Source of the DNA: Fulvivirga ulvae
GTDB lineage: Bacteria > Bacteroidota > Bacteroidia > Cytophagales > Cyclobacteriaceae
Direction: 5' to 3'
Assembly (NCBI RefSeq): GCF_021389975.1
Contig: NZ_CP089981.1
Location: forward strand, 886,501 to 950,500
DNA: 64,000 nucleotides
Each line of letters opens with the position of its first letter. Position 1 is the first letter of the stretch. Of this stretch, positions 18,469 to 28,259 are shown piece by piece. The notes below the pieces were generated by a model. That model made no database searches. It was not told where the DNA came from and was given only the letters and a program-made list of their open reading frames with translations. The position numbers and the translations under genes were made by a program.

Positions 18469-18689
18469 TTGTTTTATTTTAACATTTGACAGATACAATC
18501 CCCGCCTTAACCTGCCTATAAACTAAAAATGTTTAGAAGAGTAATATAAAGCCAGCGTAAATTTCCACCTGTCCCACTCCGATTTAGGTGTCCAAAGTAA
18601 ATGAAATCATAAGGTTATTATCAATTCTTATGCATAAAAATTTTTCTACTAGGCGCGAGGTATTATATTGCATAGCTAGACAATTTATT

Positions 18690-19175
18690 ATGCTTACAAA
18701 CCAATATACCGAATTAAAATACGTGACATATGGTGACGAGTCTGAGCTGGATGAAGAGGATCTGAAGCTTATTAAAAGTGCCCGTAAAGCCTGTGAAACT
18801 TCCTACTCGCCCTATTCACAATTTCAGGTTGGAGCTGCGCTGTTACTCGAAAACAATGAAATTATATCAGGCTCCAATCAGGAAAATTCATCATACCCGG
18901 CCGGACTATGTGCGGAAAGGGTGGCGCTGTTTCACGCCGGGGCCGGACATAGTAACCAAACGATAAAAAAAATAGCTGTCACAGCAAAGAAAGAAGGGAG
19001 CAACCACTATATACCTGTAACTCCCTGCGGTAGCTGCCGGCAGGTAATGCTGGAGTATGAGGTAAAGCAAAACTCTCCCATAGAAGTAATAATGCAGATC
19101 GCAGATAACAAATGGATCAAAACTCTGTCAACAGAGGTATTATTACCTTTTTGTTTTAATAAAAATTCATTGTAG
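18690..19175 (+). CDS. cdd: cytidine deaminase
   Basis: A 161-residue homotetrameric-type cytidine deaminase of pyrimidine salvage (cytidine/deoxycytidine to uridine). The zinc site is complete: C-A-E (AGLCAERVALFH) plus P-C-G-S-C-R-Q. The substrate region YSPYSQFQVGAALL is also seen. I start at ATG 18690; a GTG at 18588 would add 34 residues not typical of the family. A free-standing gene, upstream of the signalling cluster. Confidence 0.93.
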   Translation: MLTNQYTELKYVTYGDESELDEEDLKLIKSARKACETSYSPYSQFQVGAALLLENNEIISGSNQENSSYPAGLCAERVALFHAGAGHSNQTIKKIAVTAKKEGSNHYIPVTPCGSCRQVMLEYEVKQNSPIEVIMQIADNKWIKTLSTEVLLPFCFNKNSL

Positions 19176-19242
19176 TTACTTTTTAATTGATTTTAATAAA
19201 GAAATTGTAAATTAGTTGGTTCTCTTCAAAACATATTTCTGA

Positions 19243-21582
19243 ATGAATTTGGACTTACAAAACTTATCACTTCGTAATCAGGCTCTAACAATATTTACAG
19301 GCTTCGTGATTTTAGCTGTAATTAACTTTTTTGTGATCTCCTATTTTCAAAACAGAATCACAGAAGCCGTCGAAGAGGTTGATGCTGCAAAAGAACTCTA
19401 CCTTCTTCCTCAACAAATAGCATCAAACGCCCAGCTGTTTGCCAATGGAAATACCGATGCCCGAAAAAACCTGGAAACCACAGTAGAGGGCTTTGAAGAG
19501 GCTTTACAACTTATAGCTGGCGAACCTGAGGAAACAGAAGACTCTTTAGTGGTGAACAACACTACCAATGGCCTCTCAAAAGAATGGCTTAAAACAAAAA
19601 ATCATATTGATAAACTGTTGTACGAACCTCTCATGATAGATACCGTGGTTCAGGAATCTAAGGAAATACCTTTATACGATTCCCTCAACACTATAACTAC
19701 CGAAACTACCCAGAAGGTATTAAATATCCGTAACCCCCGACTGGAAAGAGCGAATAATTATGTACAAAGCTCCATATCCGGCCTCTCAAAAACTGCAAGA
19801 AGAGTTTTATCTGCCAAAACACAAGCGCTGGACTCAAAAAGCAATGGGCTTACTTATGCCTCGCTGGTATTCTTACTGCTCTATATAGCCGCAGTAGCTG
19901 GTACAATTGTATGGGTACGCAAAAAAGTTGATACTCCGCTTAAAGACCTTTATGCAGTAGCATTTCATGTCAGTAATGGTGACCTTTCTAAAAGATCTTC
20001 CTATACCCATAATAATGAAATAGGCAAAATTGCAAAGTCTGTTAACCAGATCAGTGAAAACCTGCAAAATGCAACAGCATTTGTAAATGCAATTGAAAAT
20101 GGCAAACTGGATGTTGAATTCAAGGGTGCTGAAGGTGAAGATTTGAGAAACAGAGGTCTGGAAGGTGCATTACTAACCATGCGTGATCAGATGAAGCGTG
20201 TAGAGGAAGAAGAACGTGAAAGAAAATGGTCTACCGAAGGTCTTGCCAAATTTGTCGATATCTTACGTTCCACGAGTGATAATGTGCATGCCCTGGGTGA
20301 CATTATTATATCTAACCTAGTAACCTATACAAAATCAAATCAGGGAGGTATATATATAGTGAATGACCAGGATGAGGAAAATAAATTTCTGGAACTAATA
20401 TCTCTATACGCCTTCGATACCAAAAAATATGATAAGCGCTCATACAGAGCCGGCGAAGGCCTGGTGGGACAAACATACCTGGAAAGGCAAACCATTTACC
20501 TGCTGGAAGTGCCTGATGAGTATATTACCATAACCTCAGGTTTAGGTGGTGCCAATCCCAAGGCCATACTGCTTGTTCCTTTAATGGTCAATGAAGATAT
20601 TTATGGAGTGATCGAACTCGCATCCTTTCATGAATTCAAAGACTACCAGATTGAATTTGTCGAAAAACTAGCCGAAAGTATAGCATCTACCATAGCGGGT
20701 GTCAAAAACAATCAGCAAACCAAATTTTTACTTGAAGAGTCTCAGGCACTAACCGAACAGATGCAGGCTCAAGAGGAGGAAATGCGCCAGAACATGGAAG
20801 AACTCTCTGCAACCCAGGAAGAAATGTCAAGAAAAGAGGTGGAGATGACAGCGCAGCTTACAGCAATAAACAACAGCCTTTCCTCTGCAGAATACAATAT
20901 GGAGGGTACATTACTCACAGCGAACAACAATTATATTAAACTGTTGGGATATCATCAGCTTGAAGAAATTCAGGATCTTTCCTTTAACACGTTAAGCGCG
21001 GGAAATACTGCTGATCTGTGGAGAGACCTGCGGAGTGGAGTAGGCCATTCAGGTAACTACACCAAATTAAAAAAGGGCGGTGAAGAAGTTTTGGTTAATA
21101 CCACCTATACCCCGGTAAAGAACAATAACGGAGATTTTTACAAGGTAATAGAGCTAATACTTTCCGTCGGACCAGGAGAAACAGAAAAGGGTGACCGTGA
21201 GGAATGGGAACAGATGAAAGAAGTAGAGGAAGAGCTCCGTCAAAATCTCGAAGAACTCGAAATAACACAGGAGCAACTGGACCAAAAACTAAGATTATCA
21301 GAAGCTACTTTGGACACACTGGATAATGTAGTTAAAATTGTTATCTTCAATGCTGAAAGAACGATAACCCATATAAATCGTTCTGCTCAAGAGATTTTGG
21401 GTATTGAAGACTCTGCCATTACAGGCCAAAGTATCAGCATGTTAGTTGATAGCGATCTTTTGAGCGACAAAACTATTTCTAAAAAAGAACTTGCTTTAAA
21501 AGCTAAATCTGATAAGATAAATGTTAAGGCTGAGATTTATCACGACGAGAGCCGTAACCTAAGCTTTATCATATGGATATAA
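19243..21582 (+). CDS. transmembrane HAMP-GAF-PAS sensor without output domain
   Basis: A 779-residue sensor. TM1 is at about 13-36. A helical periplasmic region (37-205) follows, then TM2 at about 207-227 and HAMP at about 229-282. A GAF domain (about 335-485) shares with three other proteins of this window the segments EGLVGQ, SGLGG and IYGVIELASF. Next is a glutamate/glutamine-rich coiled coil containing QEEEMRQNMEELSATQEEM (about 509-528), a PAS domain (about 540-645), a second similar coil, and a second PAS (about 690-779). It ends there, with no kinase, cyclase, phosphatase or MCP signalling domain. It is the first gene of the cluster with CheR and CheB, so the coils may be methylation targets (inference). 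Confidence 0.85.
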   Translation: MNLDLQNLSLRNQALTIFTGFVILAVINFFVISYFQNRITEAVEEVDAAKELYLLPQQIASNAQLFANGNTDARKNLETTVEGFEEALQLIAGEPEETEDSLVVNNTTNGLSKEWLKTKNHIDKLLYEPLMIDTVVQESKEIPLYDSLNTITTETTQKVLNIRNPRLERANNYVQSSISGLSKTARRVLSAKTQALDSKSNGLTYASLVFLLLYIAAVAGTIVWVRKKVDTPLKDLYAVAFHVSNGDLSKRSSYTHNNEIGKIAKSVNQISENLQNATAFVNAIENGKLDVEFKGAEGEDLRNRGLEGALLTMRDQMKRVEEEERERKWSTEGLAKFVDILRSTSDNVHALGDIIISNLVTYTKSNQGGIYIVNDQDEENKFLELISLYAFDTKKYDKRSYRAGEGLVGQTYLERQTIYLLEVPDEYITITSGLGGANPKAILLVPLMVNEDIYGVIELASFHEFKDYQIEFVEKLAESIASTIAGVKNNQQTKFLLEESQALTEQMQAQEEEMRQNMEELSATQEEMSRKEVEMTAQLTAINNSLSSAEYNMEGTLLTANNNYIKLLGYHQLEEIQDLSFNTLSAGNTADLWRDLRSGVGHSGNYTKLKKGGEEVLVNTTYTPVKNNNGDFYKVIELILSVGPGETEKGDREEWEQMKEVEEELRQNLEELEITQEQLDQKLRLSEATLDTLDNVVKIVIFNAERTITHINRSAQEILGIEDSAITGQSISMLVDSDLLSDKTISKKELALKAKSDKINVKAEIYHDESRNLSFIIWI

Positions 21583-21691
21583 ATATTTTTTTCGCAGAAA
21601 AGCTTTAGATACTGATAGTTTTTAAGTTTTATAGGAGAAAATTATTAAATTACACAATTTACATTTTCATAGAATAGCTGGCATATAGATA

Positions 21692-22510
21692 ATGAAGGAA
21701 ATCGACATTGCAGATTTAAAAAGAATAACAGAATTGGTAAAGACCAAGTATAACTATGATTTTACCAATTATGCTATGTCATCATTTAAGAGGCGGATCC
21801 TTCGAATACTCGAGCTCCACAATCTCAATGTTGACGAACTGATAAAGAGGTTATATGAGCCCCCATTTTTAGATGACTTCTTAAACGAGATTACAGTTAA
21901 TGTAACGGAAATGTTCCGGGACCCTCCTTTTTGGAGAGTGTTGAGAGATGACATCATTCCGGCTATTATGCTGAATCATCAAAAGATCAGGATCTGGCAT
22001 GCCGGTTGCTCTTCCGGGGAAGAAGTATTTTCAATGGCTATCATGCTACGCGAAATGGGCATCCTGGATAATGTTTCGCTCATAGCCACCGATCTGGACT
22101 CCAACATACTTGAAAACGCAAAAGCCGGCATTTACAACTTAAAGAATATGGAGCTTAATGAGAAGAACTACATACGCTACCAGGGTACATCTTCTCTAAG
22201 CAAATATTATAAGGAGTCCAATGGAAAAGCGGTGATGGACAAAACTCTGGTTGAAAATGTATCCTACAGAAAACATGACCTGGTTAAAGGTGAGGTCTTT
22301 AACAAATTTGATCTCGTTTTATGCCGCAATGTTATGATCTATTTTAATCAGACATTACAAAATGAGGTCCTGAAGAAATTCCATGAAAGCTTATTCAAAT
22401 ATGGATACCTGGCAATTGGCTCCAAAGAATCACTAATCTGGTGTGATATTGCCAGTAAGTTCATTGTAGTTAATAACGAGGAAAAGGTATATAAGAAAAT
22501 TAAGGATTGA
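21692..22510 (+). CDS. cheR: CheR-type protein-glutamate O-methyltransferase
   Basis: A 272-residue SAM-dependent methyltransferase of the CheR family. The N-terminal helical CheR_N domain is about 5-70 (NYAMSSFKRRILRILELHNL). The Rossmann domain has the SAM motif WHAGCSSGEEVFSMAIMLREMG (about 97-118), ATDLDSNILENAKAG, and the catalytic/substrate region VLCRNVMIYF. All hallmarks are intact. Its natural target would be side-chain glutamates of a receptor helix. No MCP is in the window, and the nearby sensors carry the only candidate helices. It lies 109 bp after the sensor and 9 bp before cheB. Confidence 0.93.
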   Translation: MKEIDIADLKRITELVKTKYNYDFTNYAMSSFKRRILRILELHNLNVDELIKRLYEPPFLDDFLNEITVNVTEMFRDPPFWRVLRDDIIPAIMLNHQKIRIWHAGCSSGEEVFSMAIMLREMGILDNVSLIATDLDSNILENAKAGIYNLKNMELNEKNYIRYQGTSSLSKYYKESNGKAVMDKTLVENVSYRKHDLVKGEVFNKFDLVLCRNVMIYFNQTLQNEVLKKFHESLFKYGYLAIGSKESLIWCDIASKFIVVNNEEKVYKKIKD

Positions 22511-22519
22511 GGTAGCTGA

Positions 22520-23119
22520 ATGGGGATGAGCCGTTTTACATTAAATAATAAATATAAAGCCGTAGTAATAGGCGGATCGGCGGGGAGTTTTCAGGGAATA
22601 GTAAAAATACTATCACATTTGCCATCAGACTTCCCTCTACCGATAATCATGTGTTTGCACAGACTCAAACATGTGAGAAATGGCTTTGTCGAAGCTCTTT
22701 CAATTAAAAGTATAATGGAAGTAACTGAGCCATATGATAAAGAAAACATAAAAAAGGGTAAAGTATATCTGGCCCCTGCCAATTATCATCTGTGTGTTGA
22801 GCTAGGCCATTACTTCAGCCTTTCAACGGAGGAAATGATCAATAATTCAAGACCGGCTATAGACCTGACATTGAGTACAGCCGCTTATGTATACAGGGAT
22901 AAATTAATTGGGATTCTACTGTCAGGAGCCAACCGTGATGGTGGTCTGGGAATGAAATACATTAAAGACAGAGGTGGCCTTACTATTGTGCAGGACCCTC
23001 AGGAATGTATGATAGACACTATGCCCAATGCAGCGCTGAATGCCACTACAATTGATCATGTATTGAAAGTGGATGAAATTGTAGAGTTTTTTACTGAATT
23101 AAATAAACAATATAAATAG
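22520..23119 (+). CDS. cheB: stand-alone CheB methylesterase (no receiver domain)
   Basis: A 199-residue CheB catalytic domain. The catalytic triad is visible: Ser in GGSAGS (near residue 20), His in CLHR (near 46) and Asp in SGANRDGGLGM (near 138). The P-P-N/PAxxH element is LAPANYHL. The usual N-terminal response-regulator receiver is absent, so activity is not controlled by CheA phosphotransfer in the textbook way. It removes methyl groups or deamidates glutamines placed by its partner CheR, located 9 bp upstream. The GAF-protein gene begins 6 bp downstream, showing one operon. Confidence 0.93.
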   Translation: MGMSRFTLNNKYKAVVIGGSAGSFQGIVKILSHLPSDFPLPIIMCLHRLKHVRNGFVEALSIKSIMEVTEPYDKENIKKGKVYLAPANYHLCVELGHYFSLSTEEMINNSRPAIDLTLSTAAYVYRDKLIGILLSGANRDGGLGMKYIKDRGGLTIVQDPQECMIDTMPNAALNATTIDHVLKVDEIVEFFTELNKQYK

Positions 23120-23125
23120 ATTAGG

Positions 23126-24016
23126 ATGAAGTTCGAATATAGAAAATTAAGCATTGTTCTGATTGCTATATATTCAGCATGTATGATTTTCAGCGCGTAT
23201 GAGCTATTCCAATTACCAGATGATCTGGTTTATACTAGTCAGGTATTAAGTGCAGGTGATCTCAAAGCCGCAGGCTCAGTCTTTGTGAAACTGTATGTGG
23301 TAGTTGGCCTGACCATGATTGTGGGCATGGCTGCCCTCGTAACCTCCCTTAACAAAAAAAGCTCTGAGGTTATTTATGTGGAAAAGAAAAAGTCTGCAGA
23401 TACTAAGTCGGGTCAGGAAGATGACGACGAACAAAACAGCCACACTCTCGATATAAGCGCCATAAAAGATATCGTTGCCAAAGAATCCGATGAAGCAAAG
23501 CTGGCAAAAGCAATTCTGACACATATCTGTAAACATTTGGAAGCAGGTATTGGGGCCTTTTATACCACTACCCTCGAAGGCAATAAAAGATTGGTTGAAA
23601 TGAAGGCTTCATATGCACTTATTCTTGGTGAATCAGAAACGATCAAATTTGAGTATGGAGAAGGACTTGTAGGACAGGCCGCATTAGAAGAAAAGACATT
23701 AATTATAGATGATATTCCTGAAGGCTATATAAAAATAGTTTCGGGCCTGGGAAGTGCCACACCAACCCATTTACTGGTGGTGCCGGTAAAAAATGGAGAT
23801 ACATTATATGGTGTGGTAGAAATTGCTTCCTTCACCGATTTGGGCAAGGCTGATGCAGAAATGGTTGGCGCCGCCTTTAGGCAGCTGACGCAAAAGTTGT
23901 TTGGCACAACCAAAGCAACAAAGAAGACTGACACTAAGGAAAAGGAAGATATTAAAGACAACGGCCCTGACAAAGCAGAAGATCAGCCAGGCAAGTCGAC
24001 CAAAAAAGGAAAATAA
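23126..24016 (+). CDS. two-TM membrane protein with GAF domain
   Basis: A 296-residue protein. TM1 is at about 8-28 and TM2 at about 53-73, with a short periplasmic loop between. An acidic linker follows (about 84-110). A GAF domain (about 120-265) belongs to the same subgroup as the sensors on either side (YGEGLVGQAALEEKT; VSGLGSATPTHLLVVPV; LYGVVEIASF). The tail (266-296) is lysine-rich and charged (KKTDTKEKEDIKD). There is no catalytic output. It follows cheB by 6 bp and precedes the PP2C phosphatase by 25 bp. It may hold a ligand-binding GAF next to the phosphatase at the membrane, which is inference. Confidence 0.8.
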   Translation: MKFEYRKLSIVLIAIYSACMIFSAYELFQLPDDLVYTSQVLSAGDLKAAGSVFVKLYVVVGLTMIVGMAALVTSLNKKSSEVIYVEKKKSADTKSGQEDDDEQNSHTLDISAIKDIVAKESDEAKLAKAILTHICKHLEAGIGAFYTTTLEGNKRLVEMKASYALILGESETIKFEYGEGLVGQAALEEKTLIIDDIPEGYIKIVSGLGSATPTHLLVVPVKNGDTLYGVVEIASFTDLGKADAEMVGAAFRQLTQKLFGTTKATKKTDTKEKEDIKDNGPDKAEDQPGKSTKKGK

Positions 24017-24041
24017 CGAGGCGTAAACATATTTAAAATTT

Positions 24042-27000
24042 ATGTTCAAAAATTTAACGATCAGTACTAAAATAACGGCACTTGTAGCCACAGTGGTCAT
24101 TTTGGCTGTTGCGGCTATAAGCTTATTATCGTACAAGCTCACTACAGATACCATTGTAGCAAGATATGAAAGAAGCTTAAGTGTAATAGCCGAGAACCGT
24201 GCGGACAAAATCGGTGCTTACTTCAACCATGTTGTTGCCAATTTAAAACTTCTGCAAGAAACCAAGACCATTAAGGAAGGAGCCTCACCTTCTTTTAATG
24301 CTGTTCCTGAGCCTTCCTTTGAAGAAGATACTACTTCAGGAGGATTCGGTTTTGAAGATGAACCTGCGGATTTTGGCTTTGGTATGGAAGAAGAGTCAGG
24401 GGGCTTCGACATGGGCGGGACACTTGAAACAGAGCCTAAGGCAAGTTACGATGTCAACGGCTTTTTAAATGAAGTAAAGCAAAGTTATGGTTATGAGAAC
24501 GTTTACATCACTGAACTCAATGGTGTAATAACCTACTCTACCAACCAAAAATTGGGCAAAGGCTCCAATCTGGAGGATGTTGACGGCCATATGCTGAACC
24601 AGTCGGGTCAGGGAGTATACTTTAGTAATGTTTCTAAAAACAAAGAAAACGGCAAACATTATATGTATGCCGGTGCACCCGTAAACCACGCTAGTGACAA
24701 GTCACTGCTATTTATAGAAATAGAAATGAGCGAGGTTTACTCAATAATACAGGATACCACAGGTCTTTTAAATACAGGTGAAATACTTCTTGCCCGAATA
24801 GATACACTCGCAGGCAGGATCAACTTTTTGCACACCTCACGAAATGACACCATTACCTCCGTAGGCGCTATGAGAGATGGTGACGAACGAGGTAAAGCAG
24901 TACAGGAAGCCACACGGGGAGGTTCCGGTTATGGAGTAAGGACAGACCACAGAGGTAATGAAGTCGTAACTGCATGGCGTTACATCCCTAACATTAACTG
25001 GGGGTTGGTAGCCAAAGTCAACACTGATGAAATATTTGCAGAATCAGAAACCCAACTTTATTATTTTCTTGTTATTGGCTTCATAATAGTCGTTTTAGCC
25101 ACGCTGTTGTCTCTGATTTTTTCAAAATACCTCATAAACCCACTGCTTTATCTTAAAAAGAACCTGGAGCTGGTAGGTAATGGAGTGCTTCCTGAAAAAA
25201 TAGAAAAGAAATCAAACGATGAAATTGGTATGATGGCGGTTAGCCTTGATTATCTGGTACATACCCTGAAAGGAACAGCTCAGTTTGCGCAGCAAATCGG
25301 AGAAGGTAACTTCGATGCAGACTATAAGCCCATCAGTGAGGAAGATGCTCTGGGTATTTCGCTGGTTAATATGCGTGACAATCTTATTGAGGCTGAAAAA
25401 AGAGATAAACAACGTAACTGGATCGTTACCGGAGTTGCTGAAATAGGAGAGATACTTCGTGCTCATGATAACCTGGAGCAGCTTGGCGATGAAACCATCA
25501 AATACATTATTGATAAAATTGGTGCAGTTCAAGGTGCATTCTATGTAATCAATGATGACAGTGAAACCGACGACATGGTGCTTACCATGATGTCAAGCTA
25601 CGCTTACAATCGCAAGAAACACCTTGAGGTAAGTTTCAGATTTGCTGAAGGCCTTGTAGGTCAGGCAGCCGCCGAAAAAGATACTGTACTAAGGACTGAA
25701 ATCCCGAAAGACTACGTAACCATTACTTCAGGTATTTTGGGCGATCAGAGGCCCGGATGTATACTGATTGTCCCATTGATCACCGACGAAAAGGTATATG
25801 GAGTTTTAGAGTTTGCCGGTTTTGGTAAGTTTGATCAGGGCAAGGTTAAATTTGTTGAAGAACTGAGTTTAATACTGGCAAGAACAGTATTTAACATCAA
25901 AGTTAACGAGCGCACCAGAAAGCTTCTTGAAGAATCCCAGGCAATGAGTTCTGAGCTACAGGAAAAACAGGAAATCCTCAGACAGAACGCGGAAGAAATG
26001 CAGGCAACCCAGGAAGAGCTGCAAAAATCAAACGTAAAACTGGAAGAACAGATCGAAGAAGTAAACCGTACACAAAAACGTATGCAGTTGCTGCTTGAGA
26101 ATGCTTCTGAGGTAATCACCATCTACGAAGAAGACGAAACAATACGTTATATAAGTCCTTCAGTGGAACCGATATTAGGTTACTCACAAAAGGAAATGAT
26201 GGGTACTGCGGATGTAGATAAAGTACATCCGGATGCGGTTGAAGCCTTCCAGAATATGTTTAAAGAACTGAAGGCCAACCCGGATGATCAGGTAACAATC
26301 CAATACGAATACCAGACCAAGGAAGGTAACTACATCTGGCTGGAATCAACCGGTACTAACTTCATGTCTAATCCGGCCATACATGGCCTGATTGTTAACT
26401 CAACGGACATTACAGAAAGAAGAAGAGCCGAACAGGAGCAAAGGATGAGAAGTAAAATGCAAGCGCTCTCCGAAAACTCTCCTGACCTTATCACACGACT
26501 GGAAAATGAAACCATCTCGTACATCAACCCGGTCATTGAAGAGTATACAGGCAAAAGACCTGTCGATTATCTTAACCATAAAGTAGGTGAAACTGACCTG
26601 AATGAAAAAATCCTTGAATCGTGGCTTACTATTGTAGAGCAGGTAAATGCTTCTAACGCAAAAGTGGCCACAGAAATGGATTTCCCATCAGAAATGGGAG
26701 ACAGAGTGATGCAGGTTAATGCCATTCCCGAATTTGACGAAACTGACCATCTGGAGTCTGTACTGGTAGTATCTCATGACATTACCGAGCGGAAAATGAT
26801 CGAACTGGAAATCCAGAATAAGAACAAAAAGATCGCTGACAGTATTAATTACGCTAAGCGTATTCAGAATGCCATATTACCCAATACTGCTGTAATAAAC
26901 AGGGTGTTACCAGACTCATTCATTTTATACAAACCCAAAGATGTAGTAAGTGGCGACTTCCCATGGTATGTACAGGTAGGCAACGACATATATATGGCTG

Positions 27001-27584
27001 CCGTTGACTGTACCGGCCATGGAGTTCCGGGAGCTTTATTGTCATTGATCGGCTACTTCTTGTTGAATGATATTGTTCGTAGTAGAAAAATCTCAGATCC
27101 GGGGATTATTCTGGATCAGCTTGATGAGGGTGTTACCACTACTTTACGACAAGATCAGGATGACTCGAAGACTAAAGATGGTATGGACATAGCACTTTGT
27201 AAAATAAATACTGACTCCAGGAAAGTAGAATATGCAGGTGCCCACCGCCCGCTATATGTTATGAAGCAAGGTGAGATGGAGGAAATTAAAGGTAATAAAT
27301 TTGCCATTGGCGGTGGTATCTATAAGAATCAGACTAATTTCACCAATTATAAAATGACACTCTCCAAAGGAGATTCGATTTATTTCTGCTCTGATGGGTT
27401 CCCCGACCAGTTTGGAGGCCCTAACAACAGGAAATTTGGCCCTAAGCGCTTGAGAGAATTAATAACAAAAATTCATCATAAGCCAATGAAAGAGGCCTTT
27501 AAAGAGTTTGATAAAGAGTGGGAAGGTTGGAAAGCAGATGAAAAACAAACAGATGATGTGCTATTAATCGGTATAAAATTTTAG
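24042..27584 (+). CDS. Cache-HAMP-GAF-PAS-PAS sensor with SpoIIE-type PP2C phosphatase
   Basis: A 1180-residue membrane phosphatase, equivalent in position to SiaA. TM1 is at about 13-32. The periplasmic double-Cache-like domain (about 33-340) is interrupted by a Gly/Phe/Glu-rich low-complexity insert at 80-136. TM2 is at about 344-364, HAMP at 366-420, GAF at about 455-620, a coiled coil to about 685 (RQNAEEMQATQEELQ), PAS at about 688-800 and PAS at about 805-920. The PP2C/SpoIIE phosphatase spans about 935-1180 with metal ligands Asp972 (SGDFPW), Asp989 (VDCTGHGVPGA), Asp1118 (CSDGFPDQ) and Asp1171/1172 (TDD). It is predicted to dephosphorylate the SiaC-like protein two genes downstream. 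Confidence 0.9.
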   Translation: MFKNLTISTKITALVATVVILAVAAISLLSYKLTTDTIVARYERSLSVIAENRADKIGAYFNHVVANLKLLQETKTIKEGASPSFNAVPEPSFEEDTTSGGFGFEDEPADFGFGMEEESGGFDMGGTLETEPKASYDVNGFLNEVKQSYGYENVYITELNGVITYSTNQKLGKGSNLEDVDGHMLNQSGQGVYFSNVSKNKENGKHYMYAGAPVNHASDKSLLFIEIEMSEVYSIIQDTTGLLNTGEILLARIDTLAGRINFLHTSRNDTITSVGAMRDGDERGKAVQEATRGGSGYGVRTDHRGNEVVTAWRYIPNINWGLVAKVNTDEIFAESETQLYYFLVIGFIIVVLATLLSLIFSKYLINPLLYLKKNLELVGNGVLPEKIEKKSNDEIGMMAVSLDYLVHTLKGTAQFAQQIGEGNFDADYKPISEEDALGISLVNMRDNLIEAEKRDKQRNWIVTGVAEIGEILRAHDNLEQLGDETIKYIIDKIGAVQGAFYVINDDSETDDMVLTMMSSYAYNRKKHLEVSFRFAEGLVGQAAAEKDTVLRTEIPKDYVTITSGILGDQRPGCILIVPLITDEKVYGVLEFAGFGKFDQGKVKFVEELSLILARTVFNIKVNERTRKLLEESQAMSSELQEKQEILRQNAEEMQATQEELQKSNVKLEEQIEEVNRTQKRMQLLLENASEVITIYEEDETIRYISPSVEPILGYSQKEMMGTADVDKVHPDAVEAFQNMFKELKANPDDQVTIQYEYQTKEGNYIWLESTGTNFMSNPAIHGLIVNSTDITERRRAEQEQRMRSKMQALSENSPDLITRLENETISYINPVIEEYTGKRPVDYLNHKVGETDLNEKILESWLTIVEQVNASNAKVATEMDFPSEMGDRVMQVNAIPEFDETDHLESVLVVSHDITERKMIELEIQNKNKKIADSINYAKRIQNAILPNTAVINRVLPDSFILYKPKDVVSGDFPWYVQVGNDIYMAAVDCTGHGVPGALLSLIGYFLLNDIVRSRKISDPGIILDQLDEGVTTTLRQDQDDSKTKDGMDIALCKINTDSRKVEYAGAHRPLYVMKQGEMEEIKGNKFAIGGGIYKNQTNFTNYKMTLSKGDSIYFCSDGFPDQFGGPNNRKFGPKRLRELITKIHHKPMKEAFKEFDKEWEGWKADEKQTDDVLLIGIKF

Positions 27585-27690
27585 AACTTATAGATTAAAA
27601 GTACTATTTTGGAGAAAATTATGGCCATAGGCTTAACTGAAAAATGACACAAACAATTAATCGGCAATAAGAATAAACATATAACGACTT

Positions 27691-28221
27691 ATGAAGTATA
27701 TTTTCGATTTACACCAAACCATGTTGGAGCAAAACCTCATCTTGGTTTATGAAGGTGAATTTACCCAGGAAATTACCAAATCAGTATTAGCCATGGCTGA
27801 AAGAAATATGGATTCATCAGGTGAAGAGTCCAGCATTAAACGTAAGGTATTCAACGTAATGGTCGAGTGCCTTCAAAATATAGTTAAGCATGCTGATGAT
27901 GTTGAGAATAATCACTCTGCGGTGTTCATGATAGGTAAGCAGGACAACGAGTATATCATTGTTTCCGGTAATCCGATCAAAAGAGATAAAGTTGACGGGC
28001 TGAAAAGCAAGCTGGATCAGATCAATAGCCTTGATAAGGAAGGCCTGAAAACTTTATATAAGGATATTATTAAGAACACAGAGATCTCCGATAAAGGAGG
28101 AGCTGGTCTAGGTTTTGTAGATATGGCCAGAAAGTCCGGCAGAAAACTGGAATATGAGTTTCTTGACATGGAAGACGGAGATTCGTTTTTTTGCCTAAAA
28201 TCCTCAATAGCTAGAGTTTAA
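27691..28221 (+). CDS. siaB: SiaB-family protein kinase
   Basis: A 176-residue GHKL-type Ser/Thr kinase of the SiaB family (DUF6272). The N-box-like segment is NVMVECLQNIVKHADD (about 55-70, with Glu59 and Asn63), and the glycine-rich ATP lid is GGAGLGFVDMARKSG (about 136-150). In Pseudomonas, SiaB phosphorylates SiaC and the PP2C protein SiaA reverses this. Here the phosphatase is immediately upstream (106 bp) and the SiaC-like gene 38 bp downstream, so the trio is kept. Cytoplasmic, presumably a dimer. Confidence 0.88.
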   Translation: MKYIFDLHQTMLEQNLILVYEGEFTQEITKSVLAMAERNMDSSGEESSIKRKVFNVMVECLQNIVKHADDVENNHSAVFMIGKQDNEYIIVSGNPIKRDKVDGLKSKLDQINSLDKEGLKTLYKDIIKNTEISDKGGAGLGFVDMARKSGRKLEYEFLDMEDGDSFFCLKSSIARV

Positions 28222-28259
28222 AATCATTCTGAATCACTATTTTTTTAAATTAACATAAA

